Assembly (NCBI GenBank): GCA_026182355.1
Contig: JAPFBL010000574.1
Span: 97,031-161,030, forward strand
Length of the DNA stretch: 64,000 nucleotides
From: Hermatobates lingyangjiaoensis
Lineage: Eukaryota; Arthropoda; Insecta; Hemiptera; Hermatobatidae
Reading direction: 5' to 3'
This document shows positions 43,222 to 53,064 of the stretch, piece by piece. Below the pieces are notes generated by a model. The model had not been told where the DNA came from and did not search any database. It saw only the letters and a list, made by a program, of their open reading frames with translations. The stretch's first letter is position 1, and the number at the start of each line of letters is the position of its first letter. The position numbers and the translations under genes are program-made.

Positions 43222-43322
43222 TTCAACGCCCCCCTTCTGCTTGGTCGACGCCCCCCTTCTGCTTGGTCGACGCCCCCCTTCTGCTCGGTCGACGCCCCCT
43301 TCTGCTCGGTCGACGCCCCCCT
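43222..43322 (+). repeat. 22-bp GC-rich tandem repeat, about five copies
   Basis: Unit of the type CGCCCCCCTTCTGCT(C/T)GGTCGA. It lies in an element whose right end GTGGTACGGACCACTTTGAG, AAACACTG resembles hAT-type ends. The matching left end was not found. Confidence 0.88.
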
Positions 43323-43419
43323 TTATAAGGCGGAACTTCTTATTTCCCCCTTGTTCTTGTTTAACACTCCCGAGGAGGGTGGTACGGACCACTTTGAGAA
43401 ACACTGATCAAGACTGTGA

Positions 43420-44096
43420 CACCGCCCAATACAAACCTGCACAAAGATACTTAACCAAACTGCATCGTTACTAGCTTCCTATTGTATCAAACAATTGCCA
43501 ACACATTGACAGATGGTACTAAAAGATTGAATAACTTGAATTCTCTCAAAGCATTGTAAAACATGATTATTAATGAATGTTTATCGACTTAGTATGCTTC
43601 TTAACTCAGTTTCAAACTTAAAATAAAAGTGACAAACAAGTTTCATTAATGAATAAAACAAATTAAAAACTTATTTCTTCTGTATAATTTCAGTCATGAA
43701 TGAAATAATATAAAACTAATTTTGTCTACATAATTTCATATTACGGAATATAATTAATCGTTGTTTAAATTCTTTTAATAATCCTGAAAGTCAAAGTAAA
43801 ACTTTCGTTTTTTTTTTATCCATATTTCCTTTTGTTTTTTTAATTTAAAGATAGCTAATTAAAACTGGAAAAAAAAACTTGTAAATTTGGACATCTCTAT
43901 GTAGAAGTTGCTTTTAAATTAGTACTGACAAGAAAAAAAAAATGTTTACTATAACAAAAAATTTGTGATTATATCGAGCGTTTTAATTAAAGAATAGAAA
44001 GGTTGAAATTACTGCTTGTCTTCTTTTAGGCCAGTGATGTGAAAAATAATTAACAGTTTAAAAGATTAGTGAAATATCTACTTAATTATATATTTT
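43420..44096. other. AT-rich DNA, no gene seen
   Basis: No recognisable features. Confidence 0.45.
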
Positions 44097-44143
44097 TGGG
44101 GGTCATGTTAGCTCAGTAGTTAATGTACTCGCCTCTGGGCTGG
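44097..44143 (+). mobile_element. tRNA-derived SINE head, interrupted
   Basis: GGGGGTCATGTTAGCTCAGT and ACTCGCCTCTGGGCTGGTAG match the A-box half of the SINE. The sequence then turns into the 25-bp minisatellite. The B-box half (GGGATTCGACTACCTAG) resumes at about 44851. Confidence 0.8.
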
Positions 44144-44852
44144 TAGTCTGTGGTAGTCAGTTCATCAGGTAGTCTGGGGTAGTCAGTTCATAGGTAGTCT
44201 GGGGTAGTCAGATCATAGGTAGTCTGGGGTAGTCAGTTCATAGGTAGTCTGGGGTAGTCAGTTCATAGGTAGTCTAGGGTAGTCAGTTCATAGGTAGTCT
44301 GGGGTAGTCAGATCATAGGTAGTCTGGGGTAGTCAGTTCATAGGTAGTCTAGGGTAGTCAGTTCATAGGTAGTCTAGGGTAGTCAGTTCATAGGTAGTCT
44401 GGGGTAGTCAGTTCATAGGTAGTCTGGGGTAGTCAGTTCATAGGTAGTCTGGGGTAGTCAGATCATAGGTAGTCTGGGGTAGTCAGTTCATAGGTAGTCT
44501 AGGGTAGTCAGTTCATAGGTAGTCTGGGGTAGTCAGATCATAGGTAGTCTGGGGTAGTCAGTTCATAGGTAGTCTGGGGTAGTCAGTTCATAGGTAGTCT
44601 GGGGTAGTCAGTTCATAGGTAGTCTGGGGTAGACAGTCATAGGTAGTCTGGGGTAGTCAGTTCATAGGTAGTCTGGGGTAGTCAGTTCATAGGTAGTCTG
44701 GGCTAGTCAGTTCATAGGTAGTCTGGGGTAGTCAGTTCATAGGTAGTCTGGGGTAGTCAGTTCATAGGTAGTCTGGGCTAGTCAGTTCATAGGTAGTCTG
44801 GGGTAGTCAGTTCATAGGTAGTCTGGGGTAGTCAGTTCATAGGTAGTCTGGG
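44144..44852 (+). repeat. 25-bp minisatellite inside a SINE, about 28 copies
   Basis: Unit TAGTCTGGGGTAGTCAG, TTCATAGG. One starting unit is 26 bp, then 26 units of 25 bp and one of 24 bp, with a few recurring variants (GATCATAGG, CTAGGGT, GGGCTAG). The unit edges match the SINE text CTGGTAG and TCTGGG-ATTCGA, so it arose by expansion between the A and B boxes. Confidence 0.95.
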
Positions 44853-44869
44853 ATTCGACTACCTAGTAG

Positions 44870-45180
44870 TATGGGGTTGATAATTTATTTTCAAAATAAT
44901 TTAAATAAAAAAGAATTAATTCGTAATACGAGTAAATTGCAAACGAGCACGGTCTGAGAATACTCGTACTGTGGGATCCTATTGTACTTTGATTTTCACG
45001 AGTTATAGCTTCCATTGTTGTTACCTTTTATATAAGGTTATTCGCTATAAAATTATTCTCTATTCTACTTGTTTTAAGTGTGTTCAGATGGTGAACTGCC
45101 AATACCTAGGTGTGTTGCACATGGCTGTGACACAATTTTTCTTAAAGTTGTTTTACTGGTATACACAAGTACGCCTAGTG
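44870..45180. other. No gene seen
   Basis: AT-rich DNA with a 77-codon open frame of no recognisable family. Confidence 0.4.
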
Positions 45181-45190
45181 AGAGAGTATA

Positions 45191-45761
45191 CAGGGTGTCC
45201 ATAAAGTCCGTGTGCACTTTAAAAAAATTTATAACTTTATTTATATTTGCGATAGAAATAATCTGTAAAATGGATTTGAAAGAAGTAAATCTATATTTTT
45301 GAAGCTTTTATTGAAATCTTATTTAAGTTTCCACATGCCCTCCATCATTAGCAATACAAAGGGTAATACGATTTTGCAGTTCACGAAAAACATTTGCCAA
45401 TTGATTTATAGTAATGCCTGAAATCACATTAGTCATTCTAGCTTTCAAATCTTCTAATGAACTAGGTTTGGTTGCATACACAATTGATTTCACATGTCCC
45501 CATAAAAAAAAATCTAATGGAGTCAAATCTGGCGAACGTGGAGGCCGATGAAATGGTCCACCCCTTCTGACAAAAAAAAAGAAAATATTTTTTACTTATC
45601 TAAAAATTGTTACGATTTTTGTGTTGAAAAATTATTCAATAACTATACTTAAAACTAGATACATGAAACTTTATAACATTTTTTACAGATTATTTCTATC
45701 GCAAATATAAATAAAAAGTTATAAATTTTTTAAAGTGCACACGGACTTTATGGACACCCTG
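45191..45761 (-). pseudogene. Tc1/mariner-type element, internally deleted
   Basis: Long terminal inverted repeats of about 75 bp begin CAGGGTGTCCATAAAGTCCG and are flanked by TA on both sides. The minus strand keeps only the transposase C-terminus: RPPRSPDLTPLDFFLWGHVK, then SSLEDLKARM and ending CIANDGGHVET, stop. SPDLTPLDFF holds the third catalytic acid. The DNA-binding region and first two catalytic residues are gone. At 571 bp it is a deletion derivative, distinct in ends and protein from the mariner at 30792. Confidence 0.9.
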
Positions 45762-45779
45762 TATTTAGTAGTTCAAACT

Positions 45780-46233
45780 AATATATAGTCGGCACATACT
45801 GCTGCCAAAGCTATTTAGGGTTACTGTAGGCCACATGGGGCCTTATAAAGGGCTGAAGTCCCGCAAGCAGGGATACTTGGTGCTTGACTTAGGTCAAGTA
45901 TTTCAGTTTAAACCCTCTCTATACATATAATCATGCCTATTGCTTGATGCTTCATTGCTCCAGTTTACCTCTTGTTACACTGTTCAAAGAACATAATGCT
46001 CTCAGTTATCTATTTTAAGCACTGGCTATTGATTGTCTTTTAGTCTCACATTAGCATTTTTCATATATTTGAAGTGCAATCACAAGATATATATTTAATT
46101 AAGAAAAAAAAAATTTGGATTACACCAGATCAGAGTAAGGATTTGTTGCTCTTTAAACATCATATTTACTAATTTTAAACAATTGTAAATAATCCAGCTT
46201 TAATTTTTATTAGGAAAAAAAAAAATCCTTTGG
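45780..46233. other. No gene seen
   Basis: Mixed composition. Includes CACATGGGGCCTTATAAAGG without coding support. Confidence 0.4.
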
Positions 46234-46246
46234 TTTACCGTTTGTA

Positions 46247-46571
46247 AGGGGGTCAGGCTAGCTCAGTGGTTACGTGCTCGTCTCTGAACTGATAGGACCG
46301 GGGTTCGATCTTCACCTGGCCCTCGATTTATTCATGCGGGAGGTGAATAAATCTGAGCACGTCGTCCCTCGGAGAAGGACGTTAAACTGTCGGTCCCGAG
46401 CATGTACGATGTCAGGTGCTCGTTAAAGATCCCTACTCTAAATATACTTGAGTTAGGCAAAATTTAGTACTCCCACTGTAGAATCAATCTTCATTGTGTG
46501 GTATCACAAAGGGCCAATGCTTGGCCTAAGTGTGTTCCCTTGTGGAACTGCCACTGCAACATAACCTAACC
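46247..46571 (+). mobile_element. tRNA-derived SINE, complete
   Basis: Head with A box (GGCTAGCTCAGTGG) and B box (GGGGTTCGATC), body with GGAGAAGGACGTTAAACTGT, ACGATGTCAGGTGCTCGTTA and GTAGAATCAATCTTCATTGT, and tail ACATAACCTAACC. A 13-bp target duplication TTTACCGTTTGTA is perfect (46234-46246, 46572-46584). No poly-A: the tail is CCTAA-like. Confidence 0.95.
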
Positions 46572-46748
46572 TTTACCGTTTGTATAACATATAGAGTAGA
46601 AAAAGTATTACTCTCAGGGCAAAATTTTGTAAATTGAGTTTTCAACAAGTCTGTCTTAAAGTCTCCTTTGTTCAATGTAGGAGGTTTCAAAAAATCTGGC
46701 ATTTGTGTGTGTATGATCAAACCACAATATGAAATGGGGAAAAAAAAA

Positions 46749-46791
46749 GACTAAGATCTTTCAGCCGTAACAAGCGGTCTTCGTTGGAGTC
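46749..46791 (-). ncRNA. Hammerhead-like motif, AGATCT family, mutated
   Basis: Minus strand, stem II GACCG/CGGCT, GAA-AGATCT-T, AGTC, but the box reads CCAACGA. Flanked by the usual TTTCATATTGTGGTTTGATC tail. Confidence 0.6.
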
Positions 46792-47102
46792 AAGAAACCG
46801 ACTGAAACACAACATGCAGAATCATCATGGTGAGGGAGGGAAGAGTGGTATCTTAAAAAGGTGTGAAGTGCAAGAAAGGACAATAGTTCATGGAGGGATG
46901 CTTGAATAAGCTAAAGAGTGCAGGAGGAAAAAGTAAAAAAACTGTCCAATAACTGTGTTTTTGCTGTGTATATGTGCGTATATCTTTGAGCAGGATAGAA
47001 TAATAATAATCAGATTACATAATTGAAATCATCTTTTAAAACAATCATTAAAGCTTTCTGCTGGATCTGGGGAAAAAAACAAAAAAAAACTTAGGACTAA
47101 TC

Positions 47103-47433
47103 AGGGGGCCAGGCTAGCTCAGTGGTTACGTGCTCGCCTCTGAACTCATAGGACCGGGGTTCGATCCTCACCTGGCCCTCGATTTATACACGCGGGAGGT
47201 GAATAAATCTGAGCGCGTCGTCCCTTGGAGAAGGATGTTAAACCGTCAGTCCCAAGCCTGTACGATGTCAAGTACTCGTTAAAGATCCCTACTTTAAATA
47301 CATTTGAGTTAGGCAAAATTTAGTACTCCCACTGTAGAATCAATCTTCATTGTGTGATATCACAAAGGGCTAATGCTCGACCTAAGGTGTGTTCCCTTGT
47401 GGGACTACCACTGCAACCTAACCTAACCTAACC
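47103..47433 (+). mobile_element. tRNA-derived SINE, complete
   Basis: Head GGGGGCCAGGCTAGCTCAGT, B box GGGGTTCGATCCTCACC, body as in 46247, tail of about four CCTAA units. Target duplication TAGGACTAATC (47092-47102, 47434-47444). Confidence 0.95.
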
Positions 47434-47444
47434 TAGGACTAATC

Positions 47445-47770
47445 GTGCAAATTTTTGAACTTGAACACAACTGTCAGATAAAATACGACTGTTCTAAGGT
47501 AATATTATAAAGACACATTCCTTTCTTTAATGTTATTTTATGCTAGGTAAATAAATTGAATATTTCAATTTGCAAGTTTTGTTTCTTTTAAATATATTTG
47601 ATTGTGCATATAACTTGAATTGATGTTTTATTTATTTTTGTCATAAAATAAATTATTTTTTTTACTTTGTTAAATGATTTTTATTTTTCTATATATACTT
47701 ACTTGAATTATGTTAAGAATACTGTATCAAAAGCAGGGACCACTTAAATTTTAAATATAGTTAATGGGTT
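47445..47770. other. AT-rich DNA, no gene seen
   Basis: No recognisable features. Confidence 0.45.
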
Positions 47771-47843
47771 AGTTCCACTGAGGTTAGTAATATTAGAATT
47801 AGTAATAATACAATCCGTCATACCTCGTAAAGTCTCAGAAAAG

Positions 47844-47884
47844 CTCGACCGGTTTCGGGTCCGTCTAGATCCCATCTTCAAGAT
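47844..47884 (-). ncRNA. Hammerhead-like motif, ACCGGT palindrome
   Basis: Minus strand: TTGAAGA-T, stem II GGG...CCC with a 10-base loop, GAA-ACCGGT-C, GAG. Shares the altered first box base (T) with 11645. Confidence 0.58.
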
Positions 47885-48317
47885 GGCACCTAACTGACTG
47901 TGTATGTTATTTTGCTATAACCTACCTGTATATGTCATCTACATTGTAGAATCAGTGTTGTCTGTGTAAATTTTGTTCAAATTTTGTTTCCGTTCCTTAA
48001 TTACAAGAAACAATAATTAAAATTATCCTTGTCAATCATGTTTAGTGAATTCAATAATTTCTGAGTGACACCAAGGGTCACGGGTAGTCTAGTACAGGGA
48101 TCTTCAACCTTTTTTACATCGCGCCATTCTAAATTTTTAACTCAAAAATTATTTTGCGACCCTTTAGTGAGAACAAAAATAAAATTAAACAAGAAATAAA
48201 AAAAGGGAAAATTAAAATAAATTTCTAATGTAGTGCAATCAGTTATTATGTGGTATTTACTCATTGTAGGGTAAAAATCTAATGAAATGGTCTCCACATA
48301 TAAAAATTTTAATGATA

Positions 48318-48358
48318 TAAACAACGCGTTTCGAACACGTAGTGTTCTTCCTCAGGCA
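48318..48358 (-). ncRNA. Hammerhead-like motif, ACGCGT palindrome
   Basis: Minus strand CTGAGGA-A, stem II GAACAC-tac-GTGTTC, GAA-ACGCGT-T, GTT. The core is intact. Confidence 0.7.
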
Positions 48359-48391
48359 TTAACTAAGGTTGAGTGCCTCATCCTTAGTTAA

Positions 48392-48430
48392 TGCCTGAGG
48401 AAGAACACTACGTGTTCGAAACGCGTTGTT
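48392..48430 (+). ncRNA. Hammerhead-like motif, ACGCGT palindrome
   Basis: Plus-strand mirror of 48318-48358 with identical core. Confidence 0.7.
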
Positions 48431-48689
48431 TATATCATTAAAATTTTATAAGAGGAGACCATTTCATTAGATTTTTAACCTACAATAAAATAAATTTGAT
48501 CAATAAAAACTTTAATAAAATTGCTGTGCCGCATTAATAATAAATAAATTATTTATTTGATTTAGTCCTTTATTTTTTTTTTATTTAAAAATAAACAATT
48601 TCAAACATTTTGCGAACCCTGTTTAACTCATTCACTACCCCCAAGGTGGTGGCGGCCCTTGAGGTTGATGACTCTTGAGGGTCTGGTAT

Positions 48690-49120
48690 ACTAAAAGAAG
48701 GAAGATAAATCAGAAGTCGTGTTGTTTTCGTCTGTAAAGAAAGCCACGTACTTAGAGCGTCTCTTCTATAAAGTCACCCCTATCAGCATGACTGATATTT
48801 ATAGCCCCCCCCCCCCCCCACCACCACACCCCACAAACATGATTCTTATCTTGCTTAAGGTCTACAATCTTAGACATGATAAGAACTATCACCTTTTATC
48901 TTTATCTTTTTACTAGCATCAATACCAGAGCTTGTAGTTTTCTAACAGCCTTTATTTTACTTGTGCTTCAATATTCCTTATCTAATATTGAATAACCAAC
49001 GTCAGAAAGTTCAAGTGGTTTATGATATTTTTTTTTTTTATTATTTACAAATGAAGGATCTGCTAAAAAGCGACACCTCTAACACTGATCTCTCAAGCGA
49101 GTATAATACATTTGTAATGA
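48690..49120. other. No gene seen
   Basis: Has a run of 13 C at about 48805. Open frames of 65-83 codons have no recognised domain. Confidence 0.4.
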
Positions 49121-49142
49121 TTATACACTCAGTTGGGTTTTT

Positions 49143-49182
49143 GACTCTGACGAGGACCGCTTGTTACGGTTGTAAGATAGTC
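49143..49182 (+). ncRNA. AGATCT-family hammerhead, deleted
   Basis: GACT-CTGACGA-G, GACCG/CGGTT kept, but GAA-AGATCT-T is reduced to GTAAGAT, so helix III is lost. Confidence 0.6.
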
Positions 49183-49224
49183 TTGTTTTCCCATTTTCTT
49201 ATTGTGGTTTGATCATATATATAT

Positions 49225-49293
49225 ATATTGTTAAAAATTATGCCAATTTTTTAACAAAACATGTTTGAATAAAGGTCTGCTCCCAAAATACAC

Positions 49294-49297
<4 letters not shown>
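49225..49297 (+). pseudogene. PLE ORF N-terminal tag
   Basis: Plus frame FFNKTCLNKGLLPKYTDI, bounded by (TA)n at both sides. Confidence 0.58.
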
Positions 49298-49332
<35 letters not shown>

Positions 49333-49403
49333 AAGATTTCACATAAACACATGTGAATGGCATACAGTCATTGATCAAAACTCTATATGAAATGGGAAAA
49401 CAA

Positions 49404-49446
49404 GACTAAGATCTTTCACTCATAACAAGCGATCTTCGTCAGAGTC
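49404..49446 (-). ncRNA. Hammerhead-like motif, AGATCT family
   Basis: Minus strand GACT/AGTC, stem II GATCG...GAGTG (mismatched), GAA-AGATCT-T. Confidence 0.6.
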
Positions 49447-49685
49447 AAAAACTCAACTGAAACATTAGATGCAGAAAACATCTGGCGAGGGGTTAAAAAG
49501 AATATATTAAAAGGTATATTAAAAAGGTGAAAGTGCACAAAAGGACAAATGCCCAGAAAGCGATGTTTGGAGCATTGCCAAGAACTTTGAAGCTCCTCAA
49601 ACATCCCTAACGATATCTAGAAAATAATATATATATATATATATAAACTATATTGCCACAAGAACACTCAGAAATGAAACAGTAA

Positions 49686-49780
49686 TTCACTACTATATTT
49701 CGATGTCCTCGTCATCAGGAAGATAGAAACGAGTCGCCCCGAAGGCTTGTCAAGGACATCGAAATATAGTAGTGAGTTTG
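49686..49780. repeat. Inverted pair of ATAT-family motifs
   Basis: The minus motif at 49686-49722 is CTGATGA-C, GAGGACATC, GAA-ATAT-A. The plus arm (49751-49778) lacks the CTGANGA box. They sit about 30 bases apart. Confidence 0.65.
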
Positions 49781-49869
49781 TGTTTCATTTCTGGGTGTTC
49801 TTTGTGTCAATATAGTTTATTTTGTTGGTGGAATCGTTTCATTTAATTGGTATATATATATATATATTT

Positions 49870-50560
49870 GGTGGGGATTTGACAATAAATGATTCTATTC
49901 CGTCTTGTTGTTATTACCTTTAGGTCTTCAATACAAATATAGGTCTTCTAAAGAAATATATGTATAAAAGTACATATCAGATCCCTATTTATATTATATA
50001 TTTTATATCATATACCTATAAAGATATATGCTATAAAAAAAAAATGGAAATTTTAATAACAATAACACATTAAGTGAAATAATTTATTCTAAAACCCTTA
50101 TTAATATTTGTATGATTACATTATGCGATTTCTTTGTTCTTATTTTTTTTTTAATAATAATAATAAAGGTAATGAAATCTGAATGTATATATTTTAGAGT
50201 TGAATTACTGTTTTAATAAAATCTGTTGTATTTCTGCTTTCAAGGGTTTTATTCATTTTCAATTCGAATTTTCTAAAATAATAAATGGATGGAGTGACTG
50301 TTTGGTTTTAAAAGGTTCTATTTTTAGGGTCTCAAAGTTTTTGATGAAATGTAATGCTCATTGACAGAAGAGGTCTGTAAACAGTCTTCTGTATTTACCC
50401 AAGTTCAATATTAGTCCTAACTAGGTGCTTTTATTCCTTGTTTGTTTCTACGTTATTACAAGAATGCTACAACACTCTTGTCTTTATAGAACTCCAATAA
50501 ATGGGTTCAATTTAACATTCTCAGAAGGTTAAACATTAATAGAATTATATATATATATAT
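49870..50560. other. AT-rich DNA, no gene seen
   Basis: No recognisable features. Confidence 0.45.
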
Positions 50561-50599
50561 AATAATATATATATGTTCCGTTATCAGCCTTTGGAGCGA

Positions 50600-50646
50600 T
50601 TCACATCTATTCCTGACGACGAGGACATCGAAATATAGTAGTGAGT
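50600..50646 (+). ncRNA. Hammerhead-like motif, ATAT family, weak stem II
   Basis: TCAC-atctatt-C-CTGACGA-C, GA-ggaca-TC, GAA-ATAT-A, G-ta-GTGA. Distal stem I TCAC/GTGA forms across an internal loop. Confidence 0.58.
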
Positions 50647-50760
50647 TCAGTGATTTCTTTTCTCTGTGTTCTTTTGAAAATTCTAGTTTAATATATAAAA
50701 TATATTAATATATATATCAAATCAAATATATATATATATATATTATAATGTTGGGTTTTT

Positions 50761-50803
50761 GACTCTGACGAAGACCGCTTGTTACGGTTGAAAGATCTTA
50801 GTC
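50761..50803 (+). ncRNA. Hammerhead-like motif, AGATCT family, intact
   Basis: GACT-CTGACGA-A, GACCG-cttgtta-CGGTT, GAA-AGATCT-T, AGTC. Tail follows to about 50860, where it joins a truncated minus-strand ribozyme start (CTGAAGATGTC) of another PLE. Confidence 0.76.
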
Positions 50804-51087
50804 TTGTTTTCCCATTTTCTTATTGTGGTTTGATCATTGATTGTTATTTCACGTGTTAATTAAGACATCTTCAGGTCTATAAACTAACAAAAAACAAAAA
50901 ACAATGGACATTGGTCATTTTTACTTTACAATCATCATAACAAATCAAAAAACTTACTTACTCAAGACTAGCTTCTATTACCGAACCAAGAAAACCGTAA
51001 TCTGTCATTGCATGTGCTGCTACCCAGCAACATTTATTGAAAACACTGTTTTTTATTACAATTAATCATGCCAATAATATAAACTAA

Positions 51088-51745
51088 GATAACATAGCAA
51101 CATTAACCATTTATAATGGAACTATAAATCGTACTTAAGCTATCAGTATCGGTTTTTTTATTGCAAGTATTAGTAGTATTTTTTATATGTATCATTTCGT
51201 TTATCAATCTTTTATTGTATGAAGTTTCATAATCTAAAATGGATAGATTTTCAAATCGAAATGTGTGTTGGTTTTTAATTGCGTGAGAGGCTAAGGCGCA
51301 AAACATTTTTTTATTTTTAAAATTTGATTTCTGTAACGCTAATCTATCCTTTAGATATTGTTTGGTTTGACCCTATGTATACATTATTACAATTATTGCA
51401 AGGAATAGAGTATATTATATTGCTTTTAATTAGTTTGTTGATAGGTGATTTGGTGTTTGTAAAAATGCATGTATTTAATTTTTTCTTTACTTTATATGTT
51501 ATTTTAAAGTTAGCTTCCTTAAGTATTTTTGTAATTTATTCCGTCAGTGTCTTAACATATGTCACTGATCTATATTGTGGTGAGTTGGTGTTATCAGGAG
51601 TGCTTATGAGGCCATTATTACTGGAGTTGGTGGAGTGATGATTTATTTCATTACCTTCGAAGCCTTCTATAGTGGTAGAAGGAAGAGGAAGGGAATAATT
51701 AACTAATTCCTCCTGGACTAAACTCAAAAGATCAGTTACACACAC
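51088..51745 (-). pseudogene. PLE linker and GIY-YIG endonuclease, decayed
   Basis: Read on the minus strand: SPQYRSVTYVKTLTE, stop, ITKILKEANFKITYKVKKKL, then IIYSIPCNNCNNVYIGSNQT (the GIY-YIG core with the paired cysteines CNNC typical of PLEs; the second motif is YIG), several stops, then LASHAIKNQHTFRFENLSIL, then DYETSYNKRLINEMIHIKNT with catalytic-region Arg and Glu, ending SLSTIYSSIING and stop. This is the complete domain order of a Penelope-like endonuclease and the region before it, with at least four in-frame stops. The reverse transcriptase is not present upstream. Downstream, at about 50880, a truncated CTGAAGATGTC ribozyme start follows. Confidence 0.88.
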
Positions 51746-51937
51746 ATTGGTAAAAAGAAGTAGTTTTTTCCTTTTCTTTTCCTTTTTTTTCTTTTTCCTT
51801 GTGGTTTAGACTTTATTGATTGCATCAGGTGTTTAATTAGAATTTTTCTGCATATATTATATATATATATAAAGATTTCACATAAACATGTGAAATAACA
51901 TTAAATGATCAAACTACAATATGAAATGGGAAAATAA

Positions 51938-51980
51938 GACTAAGATCTTTCAACCGTAACAAGCGGTCTTCGTCAGAGTC
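51938..51980 (-). ncRNA. Hammerhead-like motif, AGATCT family, intact
   Basis: Minus strand, all core elements as at 12557. Head-to-head partner of 52015. Confidence 0.75.
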
Positions 51981-52014
51981 AAAAACCCAGTCAGTTGAGT
52001 TTTTGACTCTGACG

Positions 52015-52057
52015 AAGACTGCTTGTTACGGTTGAAAGATCTTAGTCTTGTTTTCCC
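52015..52057 (+). ncRNA. Hammerhead-like motif, AGATCT family
   Basis: GACT-CTGACGA-A, GACTG/CGGTT, GAA-AGATCT-T, AGTC. With 51938 it makes an inverted repeat of about 100-base arms. Confidence 0.75.
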
Positions 52058-52169
52058 ATTTCTTATTGTGGTTTGATCATTGGTATATATATATAACAAA
52101 AAACGGTCCGGTAGGACAGATTACACTTAAAATAAACTGTGATACATAGACAGAAATATAAAAAAGTTT

Positions 52170-52218
52170 CAGTTTTGAATATTACGACCGTTATGGCGGT
52201 CGTTCTCAGGAGAAGTGA
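52170..52218 (-). ncRNA. ATAT-family hammerhead, mutated
   Basis: Minus strand: TCACTTCTC-CTGAGAA-C, GACCG-ccataa-CGGTC, GTA-ATAT-T. The box and the GAA each have one change. Confidence 0.58.
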
Positions 52219-52290
52219 ATTGACGGAAGAACGAGAGTTAACACAAGTTGAGTGTAACGACAGTTGAGTTGATTGTCATCCCTCCATCAA

Positions 52291-52344
52291 TTTACTTCTT
52301 CTCTTGAGGACGACCACTATAACGGTCGAAATATTGAAAAGTGA
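52291..52344 (+). ncRNA. Hammerhead-like motif, ATAT family
   Basis: TTACTTCTTCTC-TTGAGGA-C, GACCA/CGGTC, GAA-ATAT-T, GAAAAGTGA. First box base is T. Pair of 52170. Confidence 0.62.
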
Positions 52345-52448
52345 GTCTTTGTTATGTTTCTGTCTATATCACAGTTTATTTTATATATATATATATATAT
52401 ATATACACTTTAACACATAGAAAAGAACACAGAAAGACACTACAGAAC

Positions 52449-52484
52449 TCACTTCGATATTTCGACATCCGTCGTCATCGGGAA
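52449..52484 (-). ncRNA. Hammerhead-like motif, ATAT family
   Basis: Minus strand: CTTC-CCGATGA-C, stem II GAC-ggat-GTC, GAA-ATAT-C, GAAG. Stem I CTTC/GAAG is perfect. The box has C in place of the first U (CCGATGA). Confidence 0.6.
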
Positions 52485-52557
52485 GAAGTGCGAAGTACTC
52501 GCGTTGAGAAGCAAACTACTACTGGCCTCCAGAGTAAGTATATATATATATATATAT

Positions 52558-52880
52558 AGGTGTGTTCTCTAATCGGGGTTCGGTCAATTTTCCAGGATAA
52601 AAAATCAAACTCTCGTTGCCAACGTTTCGGTTTTATTTAAAACCTTTTTCATAGGCAGAAGTAAGAATTTTTTAAACTAGTCGAAGTTTTAAAGTCTAGT
52701 CGAAGGTTTTGTCCGGCTAACATTGTTGTTCCTTTAAATAATGTAAATTTCATTTTCTTAGTTAAACAATTCTTACTTCTGCCTATGAAAAAGGTTTTAA
52801 ATAAAACCGAAACGTTGGCAACGAGAGTTTGATTTTTTATCCTGGAAAATTGACCGAACCCCGATTAGAGAACACACCTA
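52558..52880. repeat. Inverted repeat, 115-bp arms, ACGT-family PLE end
   Basis: Arms 52558-52672 and 52766-52880 are near-perfect complements. Each contains GGTTTT-aaat-AAAACC, GAA-ACGT-T with a degraded first box (CTATGAAAA). The 93-base centre holds TGTTGTTCCTTTAAATAATG, the empty version of the hAT MITE site at 18788. Confidence 0.9.
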
Positions 52881-52913
52881 TTCTATCAAACGGTCGATAT
52901 ATTATTGAATCTG

Positions 52914-52914
<1 letters not shown>

Positions 52915-52959
<45 letters not shown>

Positions 52960-52982
52960 TATATATAATATATATATATATA
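52915..52982. repeat. (TA)n microsatellite
   Basis: Nearly uninterrupted TA tract at the border between two PLE fragments. Confidence 0.95.
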
Positions 52983-53033
52983 GTTCAATGTGCATAACGA
53001 AACATAGAAAAATTAAAAACACACACTTGCAGT

Positions 53034-53064
53034 CTCTAATTTTTGGTTGAACCGTCTTCAGGTG
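53034..53064 (-). ncRNA. AATT-family hammerhead, one core mutation
   Basis: Minus strand: ACCTGAAGA-C, GGTT-caa-CC, AAA-AATT-A, GAG. The GAA box has lost G. An inverted partial copy continues to 53215. Confidence 0.58.

Larger units (their letters stand above)
48240..48490. repeat. Inverted pair of ACGCGT-family ribozyme elements
   Basis: Arms of about 75 bases (48290-48362 and 48386-48460) with a spacer near 48363-48385. Each arm has one full hammerhead motif. Outer text GGTATTTACTCATTGTAGGG matches the 73-bp array family. Confidence 0.85.
48095..48680. mobile_element. hAT-like element with nested insertion
   Basis: Left end CAGGGATCTTCAACCTTTTT, right end GAGGTTGATGACTCTTGAGG (approximately inverse). 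Flanks GTCTAGTA and GTCTGGTA differ by one base, consistent with an 8-bp target duplication. The interior is split by the inverted ribozyme element at 48240-48490. No transposase. Confidence 0.6.

Noticed and set aside
43219..43474. Overlapping frames of 62-91 codons
   Set aside because: They reflect the 22-bp GC-rich tandem repeat.
44144..44852. CRISPR-like array
   Set aside because: Units are contiguous without unique spacers and the host is eukaryotic. It is a minisatellite.
46247..46330. Possible functional tRNA gene
   Set aside because: The A and B boxes are present, but the sequence continues into a SINE body with target duplications, and the acceptor stem does not close.
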